A stretch of 19,007 nucleotides of DNA, from assembly GCA_937138955.1 (NCBI GenBank), contig CAKZPJ010000361.1, positions 1 to 19,007 on the forward strand. The letters are read 5' to 3'. The translations under genes and the position numbers were made by a program. Of the stretch, positions 1-6,790 are shown one piece after another (position 1 is the first letter of the stretch; each line of letters opens with the position of its first letter). The notes under the pieces are model-generated. The model made no database searches. It was not told the origin of the DNA and saw only the letters and a list, made by a program, of their open reading frames with translations. The DNA comes from an uncultured Flammeovirgaceae bacterium (GTDB lineage: Bacteria; Bacteroidota; Bacteroidia; Cytophagales; Cyclobacteriaceae).

Positions 1-448
1 TCATCCGTTTACACTCCACCAAAGCCGCTTGGGTATTACCCAACTGAAGGTAATTTAAGGCTTTGTAATAATGCAGCAGCAGTAGTTCGTGGTCTTCGCC
101 TGTGTAGTAGGCAACCATTGGATTAATGAGAAGCGAAGTAGCTGAGTTCCAGAAATTATTCCGCAAATCCTCACCTAACTCGTAAGCTCTTTCCAAAAAA
201 TTATTGCTGCCCTCGAAGTTACCTTGCATAGAAGCTACCACACCTCGGTTGAGATAGTACAGCAGTTGCGCTTTCCCCTCGGGTGCTTTTTTGCTTCCAG
301 CTAGTACCTTCTCTGCCCGCTCCATATCACCCTCCTCAAACGAACGATTGAACCGCTCATTCATTCGGTAGTATGAAGCGCACGCACTCAAGAGAAGCGC
401 AAGAAGTACAATAGGAAGCCGAAATAAGAAGCAGGGGGCTGGACGCAT
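1..448 (-). CDS. Partial TPR-like lipoprotein, COG3014-type (C-terminus beyond window)
   Basis: The minus-strand reading frame starts at the ATG at 448 and runs open off the left edge, giving 149 residues. The start is MRPAPCFLF, followed by a hydrophobic stretch and a lipobox-like LLLSACAS, so it is probably a lipoprotein with its Cys near residue 23. The rest is helical and rich in Ala, Leu, Tyr and Asn (QLLYYLNRGVV, LLLHYYKALNYLQLG), which looks like TPR-type repeats. It lies 57 nt downstream of the LpoB gene on the same strand. An LpoB gene followed by a COG3014 lipoprotein is a common order in Gammaproteobacteria and Bacteroidota, so a joint role in peptidoglycan synthase control or the envelope is likely. 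The family call is from gene order and general character; the missing C-terminus could change it. Confidence 0.65.
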   Translation of the reverse strand, partial: MRPAPCFLFRLPIVLLALLLSACASYYRMNERFNRSFEEGDMERAEKVLAGSKKAPEGKAQLLYYLNRGVVASMQGNFEGSNNFLERAYELGEDLRNNFWNSATSLLINPMVAYYTGEDHELLLLHYYKALNYLQLGNTQAALVECKRM

Positions 449-474
449 GGAGCAGGGGTGGAAGCTTAGAATAA

Positions 475-505
475 CTGTGGACTATTGACCATCGACCGTG
501 GACTA
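475..505. repeat. Degenerate short direct repeat behind the lpoB stop
   Basis: The octamer GTGGACTA occurs at 477-484 and again at 498-505. Between them are the related words TTGACCA and TCGACCG. The second copy ends one base before the lpoB stop codon (506-508, minus strand). No hairpin with a T-tract is evident, so this does not look like a normal terminator. Confidence 0.6.
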
Positions 506-1096
506 CTACCCAACAATATATTTCTTGATCTTTTTACCGTCTACCCAAACTAGCTCGTTGGTCTCCAGATGGGCCAATTCTAAATCAACCTGATAAAAAG
601 TTACCTGCCGTCGGCCTTCGCTATCCACAATGGAGTTAATAGTACCAAAAATCATATAATCCGCTCCTAGCTCTTGCCCCCAACGTTTTTGGGTTTCAGG
701 AGATGAAAATTCCTGCTGATCGGCTCGTTCCTCCCGCAGCTTTTCCCGAAATTCATTGTGCTGTACTACTCGCACTAATCCGGTGCGTACCATTTCTTTC
801 TCAATATCTTTGATAAATGTGCTTGGCTCAATATGCTCGTGGCTTTTGTTGGTAATGAGCCCAACAATGACGACCGGTTTACGGCCTTCTCGTTGGGCGA
901 AATCACTCCGCCAAGCACTAGCTAACACACTTTCGGAAAGGGCTTCGGCCACTCGGCGAGAATCGGCATCATTCCACCGGCCGGAAAGATCGATATCAGA
1001 ATTAGTATCTACGCGGGTTACCGTTTTCTGAGCACAGCCCATTAGCACCAATAGCGCTAACGATAGAAGAAGGGTTTGGCATTGACGAGTATTCAT
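506..1096 (-). CDS. lpoB: Penicillin-binding protein activator LpoB-like lipoprotein
   Basis: A 196-residue outer-membrane lipoprotein. In Enterobacteria LpoB activates the peptidoglycan synthase PBP1b; here the PBP partner is not in the window. It begins MNTRQCQTLLL with a hydrophobic core ending in the lipobox LMGC (Cys about residue 21). The body carries the family signatures: DLSGRWNDADSRRVAEAL, the strand PVVIVGLITNKSHEHI, and GADYMIFGTINSIVD near the C-terminus. The frame is open 28 codons further upstream to 1180, but I chose 1096 because it places a proper lipoprotein signal at the N-terminus and leaves room for a promoter. It probably shares a transcript with the downstream COG3014-like gene and is divergent from mntA. 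Bacteroidota homologues match the Pfam LpoB family but their function is less well tested. Confidence 0.85.
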   Translation of the reverse strand: MNTRQCQTLLLSLALLVLMGCAQKTVTRVDTNSDIDLSGRWNDADSRRVAEALSESVLASAWRSDFAQREGRKPVVIVGLITNKSHEHIEPSTFIKDIEKEMVRTGLVRVVQHNEFREKLREERADQQEFSSPETQKRWGQELGADYMIFGTINSIVDSEGRRQVTFYQVDLELAHLETNELVWVDGKKIKKYIVG

Positions 1097-1131
1097 AATA
1101 ATATAGTTTATATTGGCTATCTTGAATTGTA

Positions 1132-1139
1132 CAAATTTA
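1132..1139 (-). promoter_or_regulatory. Candidate -7 box for lpoB (TAAATTTG)
   Basis: Read on the minus strand, TAAATTTG matches the Bacteroidota -7 consensus TAnnTTTG. A TTT trinucleotide lies 18 nt further upstream where TTG would be expected. The lpoB start lies 35 nt downstream. This is a motif match only. Confidence 0.4.
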
Positions 1140-1162
1140 GTACCGAACCCTAACGATAAACA

Positions 1163-1564
1163 GTGTCTCTGAACCAGCAAATCACATCATACTTACTACC
1201 TTCACTACCTGATATACAGGCAATCTACCTGTTCGGGAGCTACGCTCAGCAGCAGGCTACCGCGGAAAGCGATGTTGACATCGCTGTACTTTGTCCAAAA
1301 CCATTGGAATCTATTCATCGTTGGGAGATCATTCAGCAACTTGCGAAAGAATTAAAGCAGGAAGTTGATCTCGTAGATTTACAGTCGGCTTCTACCGTAA
1401 TTCAGTTTCAGGTAGTAAGCACCGGAGAGCGTATTTACTGTCGCGACGAAAATGAAATGGCCTGGTGGGAGTTGAAGGTTTACCAGCTCTACCTTACCCT
1501 AAACGATGACCGTAGACCTATTTTAGAAGAGATTAAACGCACTGGGACGATTTATGGCGGATGA
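1163..1564 (+). CDS. mntA: MntA-type minimal nucleotidyltransferase (type VII antitoxin)
   Basis: A 133-residue nucleotidyltransferase of the MNT family. In characterised MntA/HepT pairs the antitoxin attaches AMP residues to a tyrosine of the HEPN toxin and so silences it. The catalytic signature GSx10DxD is present: G25-S26 (LFGSYAQQQ) and D37-V-D39 (SDVDIAVL). Start choice: an in-frame TAA at 1157-1159 lies just upstream, so the GTG at 1163 is the first plausible start. The gene overlaps the hepT start by 11 nt, the usual translational coupling of the pair. Its toxin partner is broken, so this enzyme may have no target left. The coding sequence itself shows no damage. Confidence 0.85.
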   Translation: MSLNQQITSYLLPSLPDIQAIYLFGSYAQQQATAESDVDIAVLCPKPLESIHRWEIIQQLAKELKQEVDLVDLQSASTVIQFQVVSTGERIYCRDENEMAWWELKVYQLYLTLNDDRRPILEEIKRTGTIYGG

Positions 1565-1942
1565 TGTTATTATAAATAAAGCAGCTACCGTTGAACGCTG
1601 CATTCGGCGCATTCAGGAGGATTACGATACGGATTTTCGCACAAAATTTACCAAGCAGGATGCCGTGATTCTTAACCTGGAACGAGCCTGCCAAGCCTGT
1701 ATTGATATGGCGGCTCATACGGTAAAAGCTCGCAAACTAGTCGCGATTTGTTTATTTTATTGGCGGAACATCAGCTAACCCCAATGTCACTGGCAGAAAC
1801 ATTACAAGGAATGGTCAGCTTTCGCAATATTGCAGTACATGACTATGCTGCGCTTAATCTCGACATCGTTGTTAGTATTGTGGAAAAACATCTGGTCGAT
1901 TTTACTACTTTTACTGAAATTCTATTAAAAATAGAGGGTTAA
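1554..1942 (+). pseudogene. hepT: HepT-type HEPN toxin, disrupted by a frameshifting deletion
   Basis: The 5' part (1554 to about 1739) reads MADDVIINKAATVERCIRRI and later ILNLERACQACIDMAAH, the N-terminal half of a HepT/DUF86 toxin. The 3' part lies in another frame (about 1739-1942) and reads SRDLFILLAEHQL, then FRNIAVHDY, the RNase motif Rx4HxY (Arg at 1823, His at 1838, Tyr at 1844). The break is at 1734-1741: KL in frame 1 is followed directly by SRD in frame 2. Family members have about five residues there, typically GxPQx, so sequence is missing as well as the frame being shifted. Translated as it stands, the first frame stops at 1776-1778 without the RNase motif, so the toxin should be inactive. 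Confidence 0.85.
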
Positions 1943-1983
1943 TTAGAAGGCTTAAAATAGTATCTTTACCTATTCACAACCTA

Positions 1984-2961
1984 ATGATTATGATTTTCAA
2001 AAAATTTCTTACTGCCACTATATTCTTTTCGCTAAGTGCTATCACAGCATTTGCTCAAGATAATATTAACGTACTCATTGTTGACGGTCAGAACAACCAC
2101 GAACATTGGCCTAAAATCACCTACATGCTAAAGCAGCATATGGAAAGCACCGATATGTTTTCCGTAGATGTGGCTCGCTCGGCTTACACTTGGAAGGGCG
2201 ACGAGTTTGTTGCTGAATTTACCATAGAGGGCGTCAGTGAAACTACTGCCTTAGATGAACCCAAACCCGATCCGAACTTCAGTCCAGATTTCTCAGCCTA
2301 CGATGTCGTAATTTGCAACTTTGGCTGGAACGCCGCCCCCTGGCCCGACAAGACTCAGAAAACATTTGAAAAGTATATGAAAAAGGGGGGTGGCTTGGTT
2401 GTCTTCCACGCTGCAGATAACTCGTTTCCTCAGTGGAAGGCTTATAACCAAATGATTGGCTTAGGCGGCTGGGGTGATCGTACTGAAAAGGATGGTCCAT
2501 TGGTGTATTATAACGATGCTGGTGAACTAGTACGAGACAACAGCCCCGGTAAGGCCGGAGCCCACGGTCCGCAGAGCGAATACCAGATTCAGATCAGAGA
2601 ACCCGATCATCCAATCACCCAGGGAATGCCCGAAGTATGGATGCATACCCAAGATGAACTTTATAACAGCCTACGCGGCCCCGCCGAAAATATGGAAGTG
2701 TTAGCCACCGCTTATTCAGCTAAAGACCTGAAAGGAAGCGGACGGCACGAACCGGCTTTGATGACACTGACCTACGGAAAAGGGCGCATCTTCCATAATA
2801 TTATGGGCCACGCCGACTACTCGGTATCCTGCGTAGGATTTTTGACCACCATGCTCCGGGGTACCGAATGGGCAGCTACCGGAGAAGTCACTCAACCTGT
2901 CCCTTCCGATTTCCCTACAGCTAACAGTTCCAGTTCAAGAGAAGTATTAGCGAAGGAGTAG
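1984..2961 (+). CDS. Secreted ThuA-domain protein
   Basis: A 325-residue exported protein with a signal peptide (residues 1-24, hydrophobic core FLTATIFFSLSAITAFA, cleavage near AFA-Q). The mature part is a ThuA domain, a class I glutamine-amidotransferase-like fold: strand INVLIVDGQNNHEHW at 28-42, DVVICNFGWN at 107-116, GGGLVVFHAADNSFPQW at 135-151, GLGGWGDR at 159-166, and a C-terminal HEPALMTLTYGKGRIFHNIMGH. ThuA proteins are linked to trehalose or other sugar use, and many secreted versions occur in Bacteroidota and Planctomycetes, often beside glycoside-degrading genes; none is seen here. Exact substrate is unknown. An ATG two codons downstream (1990) is an equally possible start. The next gene begins 62 nt downstream on the same strand. 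Confidence 0.85.
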   Translation: MIMIFKKFLTATIFFSLSAITAFAQDNINVLIVDGQNNHEHWPKITYMLKQHMESTDMFSVDVARSAYTWKGDEFVAEFTIEGVSETTALDEPKPDPNFSPDFSAYDVVICNFGWNAAPWPDKTQKTFEKYMKKGGGLVVFHAADNSFPQWKAYNQMIGLGGWGDRTEKDGPLVYYNDAGELVRDNSPGKAGAHGPQSEYQIQIREPDHPITQGMPEVWMHTQDELYNSLRGPAENMEVLATAYSAKDLKGSGRHEPALMTLTYGKGRIFHNIMGHADYSVSCVGFLTTMLRGTEWAATGEVTQPVPSDFPTANSSSSREVLAKE

Positions 2962-3023
2962 CTAAGCTGTTGAGTTAACTTGCCTCTCAGACTATATCAC
3001 GTGCGGTAAGACTGAAGTGTCAT

Positions 3024-3473
3024 ATGGGAGAATATGATGACAAAGAAGCTTATTATATGGAAGTTGCTCTAGAGGTGAGTAAACAAGCACTTCCTGACTG
3101 CTTACCTAATCCACCGGTCGGGTGCGTGATTGTATCTAAAGGGCGAATCATTGCTAAAGGATTTACCCAACCCCCGAGTAAGCCACACGCCGAAGTACAT
3201 GCATTATCTCAAATACCCAAAAATATAAATAATTTAACGATCTACGTTACCTTAGAGCCTTGTTCTTTCTACGGAAAGACTCCTTCCTGCGCAGAAACAA
3301 TCGCTACCGATAATAGAATTAGCAAAATAGTAGTAGCCATCATTGATCCCGATCCTAGAAATAATGGCAAGGGTATTGATGTCCTAAAATCAGTAGGTAA
3401 GGAAGTGGTGCTGGGCATCTCCTCTAAGGAAGTATCAATGTTCTTGCTTCCTTTTCTTTCCAAAGGTGATTAA
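3024..3473 (+). CDS. Stand-alone RibD-type deaminase domain (cytidine deaminase fold)
   Basis: A 149-residue cytoplasmic protein with the zinc site of the cytidine/RibD deaminases: H55-A-E57 (PHAEVHAL) and C80...C89 (EPCSFYGKTPSC). The RibD-specific stretches NPPVGCVIV (residues 29-37) and DPDPRNNGKGIDVLKSVGKEV (108-128) are also present. In riboflavin synthesis RibD deaminates the pyrimidine intermediate and then reduces its sugar with a second domain of about 200 residues. That reductase is absent: the frame stops at 3473 and the next gene is on the other strand. It may work with a reductase encoded elsewhere, or act on another substrate such as a modified base or nucleotide. No Shine-Dalgarno is visible. 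I leave the symbol empty because the role is uncertain. Confidence 0.75.
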   Translation: MGEYDDKEAYYMEVALEVSKQALPDCLPNPPVGCVIVSKGRIIAKGFTQPPSKPHAEVHALSQIPKNINNLTIYVTLEPCSFYGKTPSCAETIATDNRISKIVVAIIDPDPRNNGKGIDVLKSVGKEVVLGISSKEVSMFLLPFLSKGD

Positions 3474-3548
3474 GAGTACGTTGAAATTTTCAGAAATCGT
3501 TTAGCAGACAGGCACTACAAATACTTTACAATACTGTCCATGGAATTG

Positions 3549-4160
3549 TTAGTGATGCCCGCGGTGATTCTCTTCCATCATACTGCTACCAATCAGGCAG
3601 CCAACAGCTTCGGTTTTGGAGACTACAATCGGATCACCCTGTAAGTAGGCAGTTAGCGCGTCTTGAACATAGTGTTCGGTGACAACGCGGCGGTAGCGAC
3701 CTAGCTCGTAAAACCAGTTATCAATTGCCCCGCGGTAGCGCACTTGACCGAGCGAATCTAGCAAAAAAGCTTCGGGGGTAGTACGCGCCTGAAGGCTTCG
3801 AGCTAACTGCTGCTGAGGATCGGGTAGGTGGCTGAAATTATATCGATAGTTCTGGGCGAATTCGGTAATTGTTGCAGTATCAATATTTACTACCGGATAG
3901 ACTGCTACCACAGCTACGTTCTTATCTTGCCATTCTTGATGAAGCTTACGAAGCGTGGCACCGTATTTTTGGGTCACCGGGCATTCGGGATCCATAAATA
4001 GTACTACTGTGGCTGCTTGGTTGCGGATTTGTTGGGGAGTAAAGTCCTGCTGAGTAATCGTTTGAAAAGTATCCTGTGGCCAGTGAATAACTTGCCCGGT
4101 TAAGGTCGAGAGAGGAGCTAATCCCAGAAAGATGGCGAATACTGACGCAATGTAGCGCAT
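3549..4160 (-). CDS. Exported redoxin (AhpC/TSA-like thioredoxin fold)
   Basis: A 203-residue exported protein with an N-terminal signal (RYIASVFAIFLGLAPLSTLTG, cleavage near residue 22). The thioredoxin-fold features are TVVLFMDPECPVTQKYG, with a single reactive-type Cys at C60 in a peroxiredoxin-like ECPVT context rather than CxxC, and the cis-Pro region ARTTPEAFLLD at 125-135. The tail contains a second Cys, C188 (AVGCLIG), followed by a short His-rich end. Redoxins with this TTPEAFLLD...RYRGAIDNW pattern and a late GC motif are, from memory, often next to or fused to cytochrome c / copper monooxygenase-like proteins in Planctomycetes and Bacteroidota. Here the copper protein is on the opposite strand 0.5 kb away. 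Possible roles are thiol redox, copper-site maintenance or peroxide handling; the sequence does not decide. Confidence 0.75.
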   Translation of the reverse strand: MRYIASVFAIFLGLAPLSTLTGQVIHWPQDTFQTITQQDFTPQQIRNQAATVVLFMDPECPVTQKYGATLRKLHQEWQDKNVAVVAVYPVVNIDTATITEFAQNYRYNFSHLPDPQQQLARSLQARTTPEAFLLDSLGQVRYRGAIDNWFYELGRYRRVVTEHYVQDALTAYLQGDPIVVSKTEAVGCLIGSSMMEENHRGHH

Positions 4161-4310
4161 AAGACTATCGAAAATTACCTATTTTTGAGATTAACATACT
4201 TTACAGAGTAAAAAATCGGTTAAATAGAAATTATTATTCTATCCATGACGTGTTATAAGCAGACATAAGAGCAAATTAGATCAGAATAATTTTATAAAAG
4301 ACCGGAGGTT

Positions 4311-4673
4311 ATGTGTACAGATTGTCTTGACCTCTCCGCTGATGAATTTGCCAGTCAAAGTGATTTTGAAGAGTTTGAGGGCAAAGTTTGGAAAAAATGT
4401 AACGAAGGTGAACTGATAGTTGTAGATGAATATAAAACTGAACCTGAGTCTAATCTAATTTTTGAGTCACGCTTTTGTTATCGGTGCAGTAACTGCGAAG
4501 AGGTTTGGCTTCTCTCGATACCCAAAAATGCGTGGCGGGGGTTCTTTTTACCAAAGCAGCAAGCTATTGAGTATACGAACCGATTAAAGGATAATGACAA
4601 AAAACGAACCCTTGGGTTTTGGGTAGTAGCTGCGATAGTGATTCTGATAATCTTATGGTATTTGATGAGCTAA
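4311..4673 (+). CDS. Small Cys-rich protein with C-terminal membrane anchor, unknown function
   Basis: A 120-residue protein that I do not recognise. It opens with MCTDC and has a second cluster, FCYRCSNCEEVWLL, so two CxxC pairs could bind zinc in a ribbon-like fold. The C-terminal 22 residues (LGFWVVAAIVILIILWYLM) form one membrane helix preceded by DNDKKR, so the soluble part should be cytoplasmic. It has an unusually good ribosome binding site for this window, GGAGG ending 2 nt before the ATG. Its end overlaps the copper monooxygenase-like gene by 19 nt, which suggests translational coupling and a shared function, although the two products would lie on opposite faces of the membrane. Confidence 0.65.
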   Translation: MCTDCLDLSADEFASQSDFEEFEGKVWKKCNEGELIVVDEYKTEPESNLIFESRFCYRCSNCEEVWLLSIPKNAWRGFFLPKQQAIEYTNRLKDNDKKRTLGFWVVAAIVILIILWYLMS

Positions 4674-5971
4674 GACAAAAAATAGCAAAAAGCTGGATTT
4701 GCTTTATTTTACTGGGAGTAGGCTGCGGTTTAATGAACGATGCCTATGCCCAGAACCAGATTACTTTTAATGACCATGTGGTGCATATCATCCATAGAAA
4801 TTGCACTCCTTGTCATCATAAGGGTGGGATTGGCCCGTTCTCACTGATCACCTATCAGGATGTAGCCAAACGGGCAGATTTTATCCAACGGGTGACTGGA
4901 ACTCGCTATATGCCGCCCTGGAAGGCGGATCCTACCTTTCAGCGGTATAAGAATGAACGGCTGCTTAAGCCTCACGAAATTAACTTAATCAAGGTTTGGG
5001 TAGAAAATGGGGCACCCCAGGGCGATCTGCAAAAGGTACCGTCCCCGCCTACTTTTGCTAATAATCCGCACCTGGACATAGAACCGGATTTAATATTGCC
5101 CATGACCCAGCCCTACGAAATTTCGGATACCGGCATTGAGGACTTCCGTTTCTTTAGCGTACCAACTAATTTGGAGAAAGATGTGTATCTGAAAGCGATT
5201 GAGTTTGAACCAGGCAACCGCCGTTACGTACACCATAGTCGGATTATGGTCGATACTACCAATCAAATTCGCGGTATCGACCGCATGTCGGAGTACGATC
5301 CCCGAATTAAAGAATTTCAGAAGACGCCATTGGCCGATGAGTTTATGTATGGCTGGGTGCCGGGCAACCTACCAATTGTCTTTCCCGACGGGACCGGCAA
5401 ACCGCTGAAGAAGAATAGCGACTTGATTTTCAACGTTCACTACGCGCCCTCCGGTGTGCCCGACACCGATCAGTCTACCGTGAAACTGTACTTCACGAAA
5501 AAGCCCGTTAGCCGGGAGGTAAAGACTTTTGCTTTGCGGGAAAACGATATTGTCAATCAACCTTTCGTCATTCCGGCGAATAATGTAAAAACTTTTTATC
5601 TCCGTTCGGCTCCACTGAGCAACGAGATTCAATTAATCTCAGTGCTACCGCATATGCACACCTTAGGCCAATCGTTTATTGCTTACGCTATTACTCCGGC
5701 AGGGGAAACTATTCCGCTAGTACGGATTAATGATTGGGATTTTAACTGGCAGTCCACCTACGTATTTCGGGAGCCACTCACAATACCCGAACGATCAATT
5801 ATCTACGCCGAAGGAGTGTACGACAATACCAGTAATAATCCCGAAAACCCCAACGTACCGCCCAAAACCGTTACCTACGGCTGGAACACCACCGACGAAA
5901 TGATGAACCTCATTATGTACTACCTGGATGCTCCGCCCATAGGACCAATTAGGAGAGATTCGCAGGATTAA
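4655..5971 (+). CDS. Exported cytochrome c / copper type II monooxygenase-like protein
   Basis: A 438-residue exported protein. The N-terminus has a signal peptide (SWICFILLGVGCGLMNDAYA, cleavage near residue 32). A cytochrome c-like segment follows, with haem motif C50-TP-C53-H54 and a candidate axial Met at M86 (RYMPPWKADP). The rest resembles the copper type II, ascorbate-dependent monooxygenase family. Candidate ligands of both copper sites are present in order: H193-H194 (YVHHSRI) and H262 (NVHYAPS) for the first; H333/H335 (PHMHTLG) and M416 or M417 (TTDEMMNLI) for the second. I prefer the ATG at 4655 to the in-frame TTG at 4619 because it leaves a normal-length signal peptide. The 3' end overlaps the convergent membrane-protein gene by 23 nt. 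Substrate unknown; haem may supply electrons to the copper sites. Confidence 0.8.
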   Translation: MVFDELRQKIAKSWICFILLGVGCGLMNDAYAQNQITFNDHVVHIIHRNCTPCHHKGGIGPFSLITYQDVAKRADFIQRVTGTRYMPPWKADPTFQRYKNERLLKPHEINLIKVWVENGAPQGDLQKVPSPPTFANNPHLDIEPDLILPMTQPYEISDTGIEDFRFFSVPTNLEKDVYLKAIEFEPGNRRYVHHSRIMVDTTNQIRGIDRMSEYDPRIKEFQKTPLADEFMYGWVPGNLPIVFPDGTGKPLKKNSDLIFNVHYAPSGVPDTDQSTVKLYFTKKPVSREVKTFALRENDIVNQPFVIPANNVKTFYLRSAPLSNEIQLISVLPHMHTLGQSFIAYAITPAGETIPLVRINDWDFNWQSTYVFREPLTIPERSIIYAEGVYDNTSNNPENPNVPPKTVTYGWNTTDEMMNLIMYYLDAPPIGPIRRDSQD

Positions 5972-6647
5972 GTTTTTTCTTCCATTCGTGGCGTAGCGCT
6001 ATTAAGTGGCTAAACAATACGGCGGGAACTACGAAACCCGGTAGCAACACAAAAGGAAATGTTAGTACGGCAATGTTGGGCTGATCAAAGGCCAATTGCT
6101 GTAGGGGAAATGGTATCGATAAAATTGCGTGAATTACGATGTTGGCTAACAACAGCAATGAAACAATATGCCACCCAATAACTACTGAACGGCTTAACAC
6201 CCATTTTTTGTAGCCAAAATAATAAATTAATGGTGCGGTGATACCGGCCAGAATATCAAAGTTGCGTCCGGCAAAAGTCATCAACTCCGGTATGGTACCG
6301 TACTCAAATAGCTGATAAAGAATAAGTTCTACCGGAATTCTAACTACGTGAATCAGAACTAGAAGCGGAATATTTGCTTGATCTACCCACTGTTTCTCTC
6401 GTTGGGAATTGAAAATATAGATAACACTGAGCAGCGGTATAAATAACACCATAGTAAAGCGAGGGGGTAAAGCATCAGTTTCCTGATAGAAGCCCAAATA
6501 TGCCAGCACCGATAGTAGTAATAGCCAGGCTAAAATGATCCCCCACCCGCTGGTAGATAGGCGGATAGCCGCACTCAGCATAATCAGCGTGAATACGGTA
6601 ACCAGAATAAACTCTCCCGCAACAAACCAAGGAATAGAATCAAGCAT
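5949..6647 (-). CDS. Multi-pass integral membrane protein, unknown function
   Basis: A 232-residue, very hydrophobic protein with about seven membrane segments, for example WFVAGEFILVTVFTLIML near the start, IILAWLLLLSVLAYLGF, FTMVLFIPLLSVIYIF and VLTFPFVLLPGFVVPAVLF near the end, finishing in a basic tail (LRHEWKKKLN). The frame is open to 6713, but those extra residues come from a stutter-repeat stretch and I place the start at the ATG at 6647 (MLDSIPWF). I do not recognise a named family with certainty, and no catalytic motif stands out. Its 3' end overlaps the convergent copper-monooxygenase-like gene by 23 nt; upstream on the same strand is DUF1569. Confidence 0.65.
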   Translation of the reverse strand: MLDSIPWFVAGEFILVTVFTLIMLSAAIRLSTSGWGIILAWLLLLSVLAYLGFYQETDALPPRFTMVLFIPLLSVIYIFNSQREKQWVDQANIPLLVLIHVVRIPVELILYQLFEYGTIPELMTFAGRNFDILAGITAPLIYYFGYKKWVLSRSVVIGWHIVSLLLLANIVIHAILSIPFPLQQLAFDQPNIAVLTFPFVLLPGFVVPAVLFSHLIALRHEWKKKLNPANLS

Positions 6648-6676
6648 AGTAATGACTAATGTGCAACCTGCCCCAG

Positions 6677-6720
6677 GATGAGCAACGAGCAATGCCGCCG
6701 TGGAACGGAGCAATGAGCAA
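6677..6720. repeat. Intergenic stutter repeat (GAGCAA words)
   Basis: The word GAGCAA or GAGCAATG is repeated about four times in 44 nt: at about 6680 and 6688, and twice within 6708-6720. It lies between the start of the membrane-protein gene and the end of DUF1569. No gene or obvious terminator is present. Confidence 0.5.
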
Positions 6721-6766
6721 AATTACAAAGCGTAAGTTTGGAAAAACAATGCATCAAAAATAGATT

Positions 6767-6790
6767 CCGGTCTCCGGTCTCCGGTCTCCG
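6767..6790. repeat. Tandem repeat (CCGGTCT)3 against the DUF1569 stop
   Basis: Three perfect 7-bp units CCGGTCT occupy 6767-6787, followed by a partial CCG to 6790. The next base is the first base of the DUF1569 stop codon (6791-6793, minus strand). Confidence 0.85.

Noticed and set aside
756..1031. Plus-strand ORF of 91 codons
   Set aside because: It is antisense to lpoB, has a Ser/Arg-rich shadow composition and no recognisable domain.
1554..1942. Programmed ribosomal frameshifting to join the two HepT halves
   Set aside because: There is no slippery heptamer at the junction, and about five conserved residues are missing there, which frameshifting cannot explain; a simple one-base sequencing error cannot either.
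4224..4242. Small hairpin ATAGAA...TTCTAT in the divergent redoxin/Cys-rich gap
   Set aside because: A 6-bp AT-only stem is expected by chance in such an AT-rich stretch and no other signal supports it.
4619..4654. TTG-initiated N-terminal extension of the copper monooxygenase-like protein
   Set aside because: The extra residues (GSSCDSDSDNL) are the +1/+2 frame reading of the upstream gene's membrane helix, and would put a charged tail before the signal peptide.
6648..6713. N-terminal extension of the membrane protein (MLRSTAALLVAHPGAG...)
   Set aside because: It is encoded largely by the GAGCAA stutter repeat, and the ATG at 6647 is a natural start.
6767..6790. (CCGGTCT)3 as a CRISPR-like array
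   Set aside because: The units are 7 bp with no spacers and there is no cas gene in the window.
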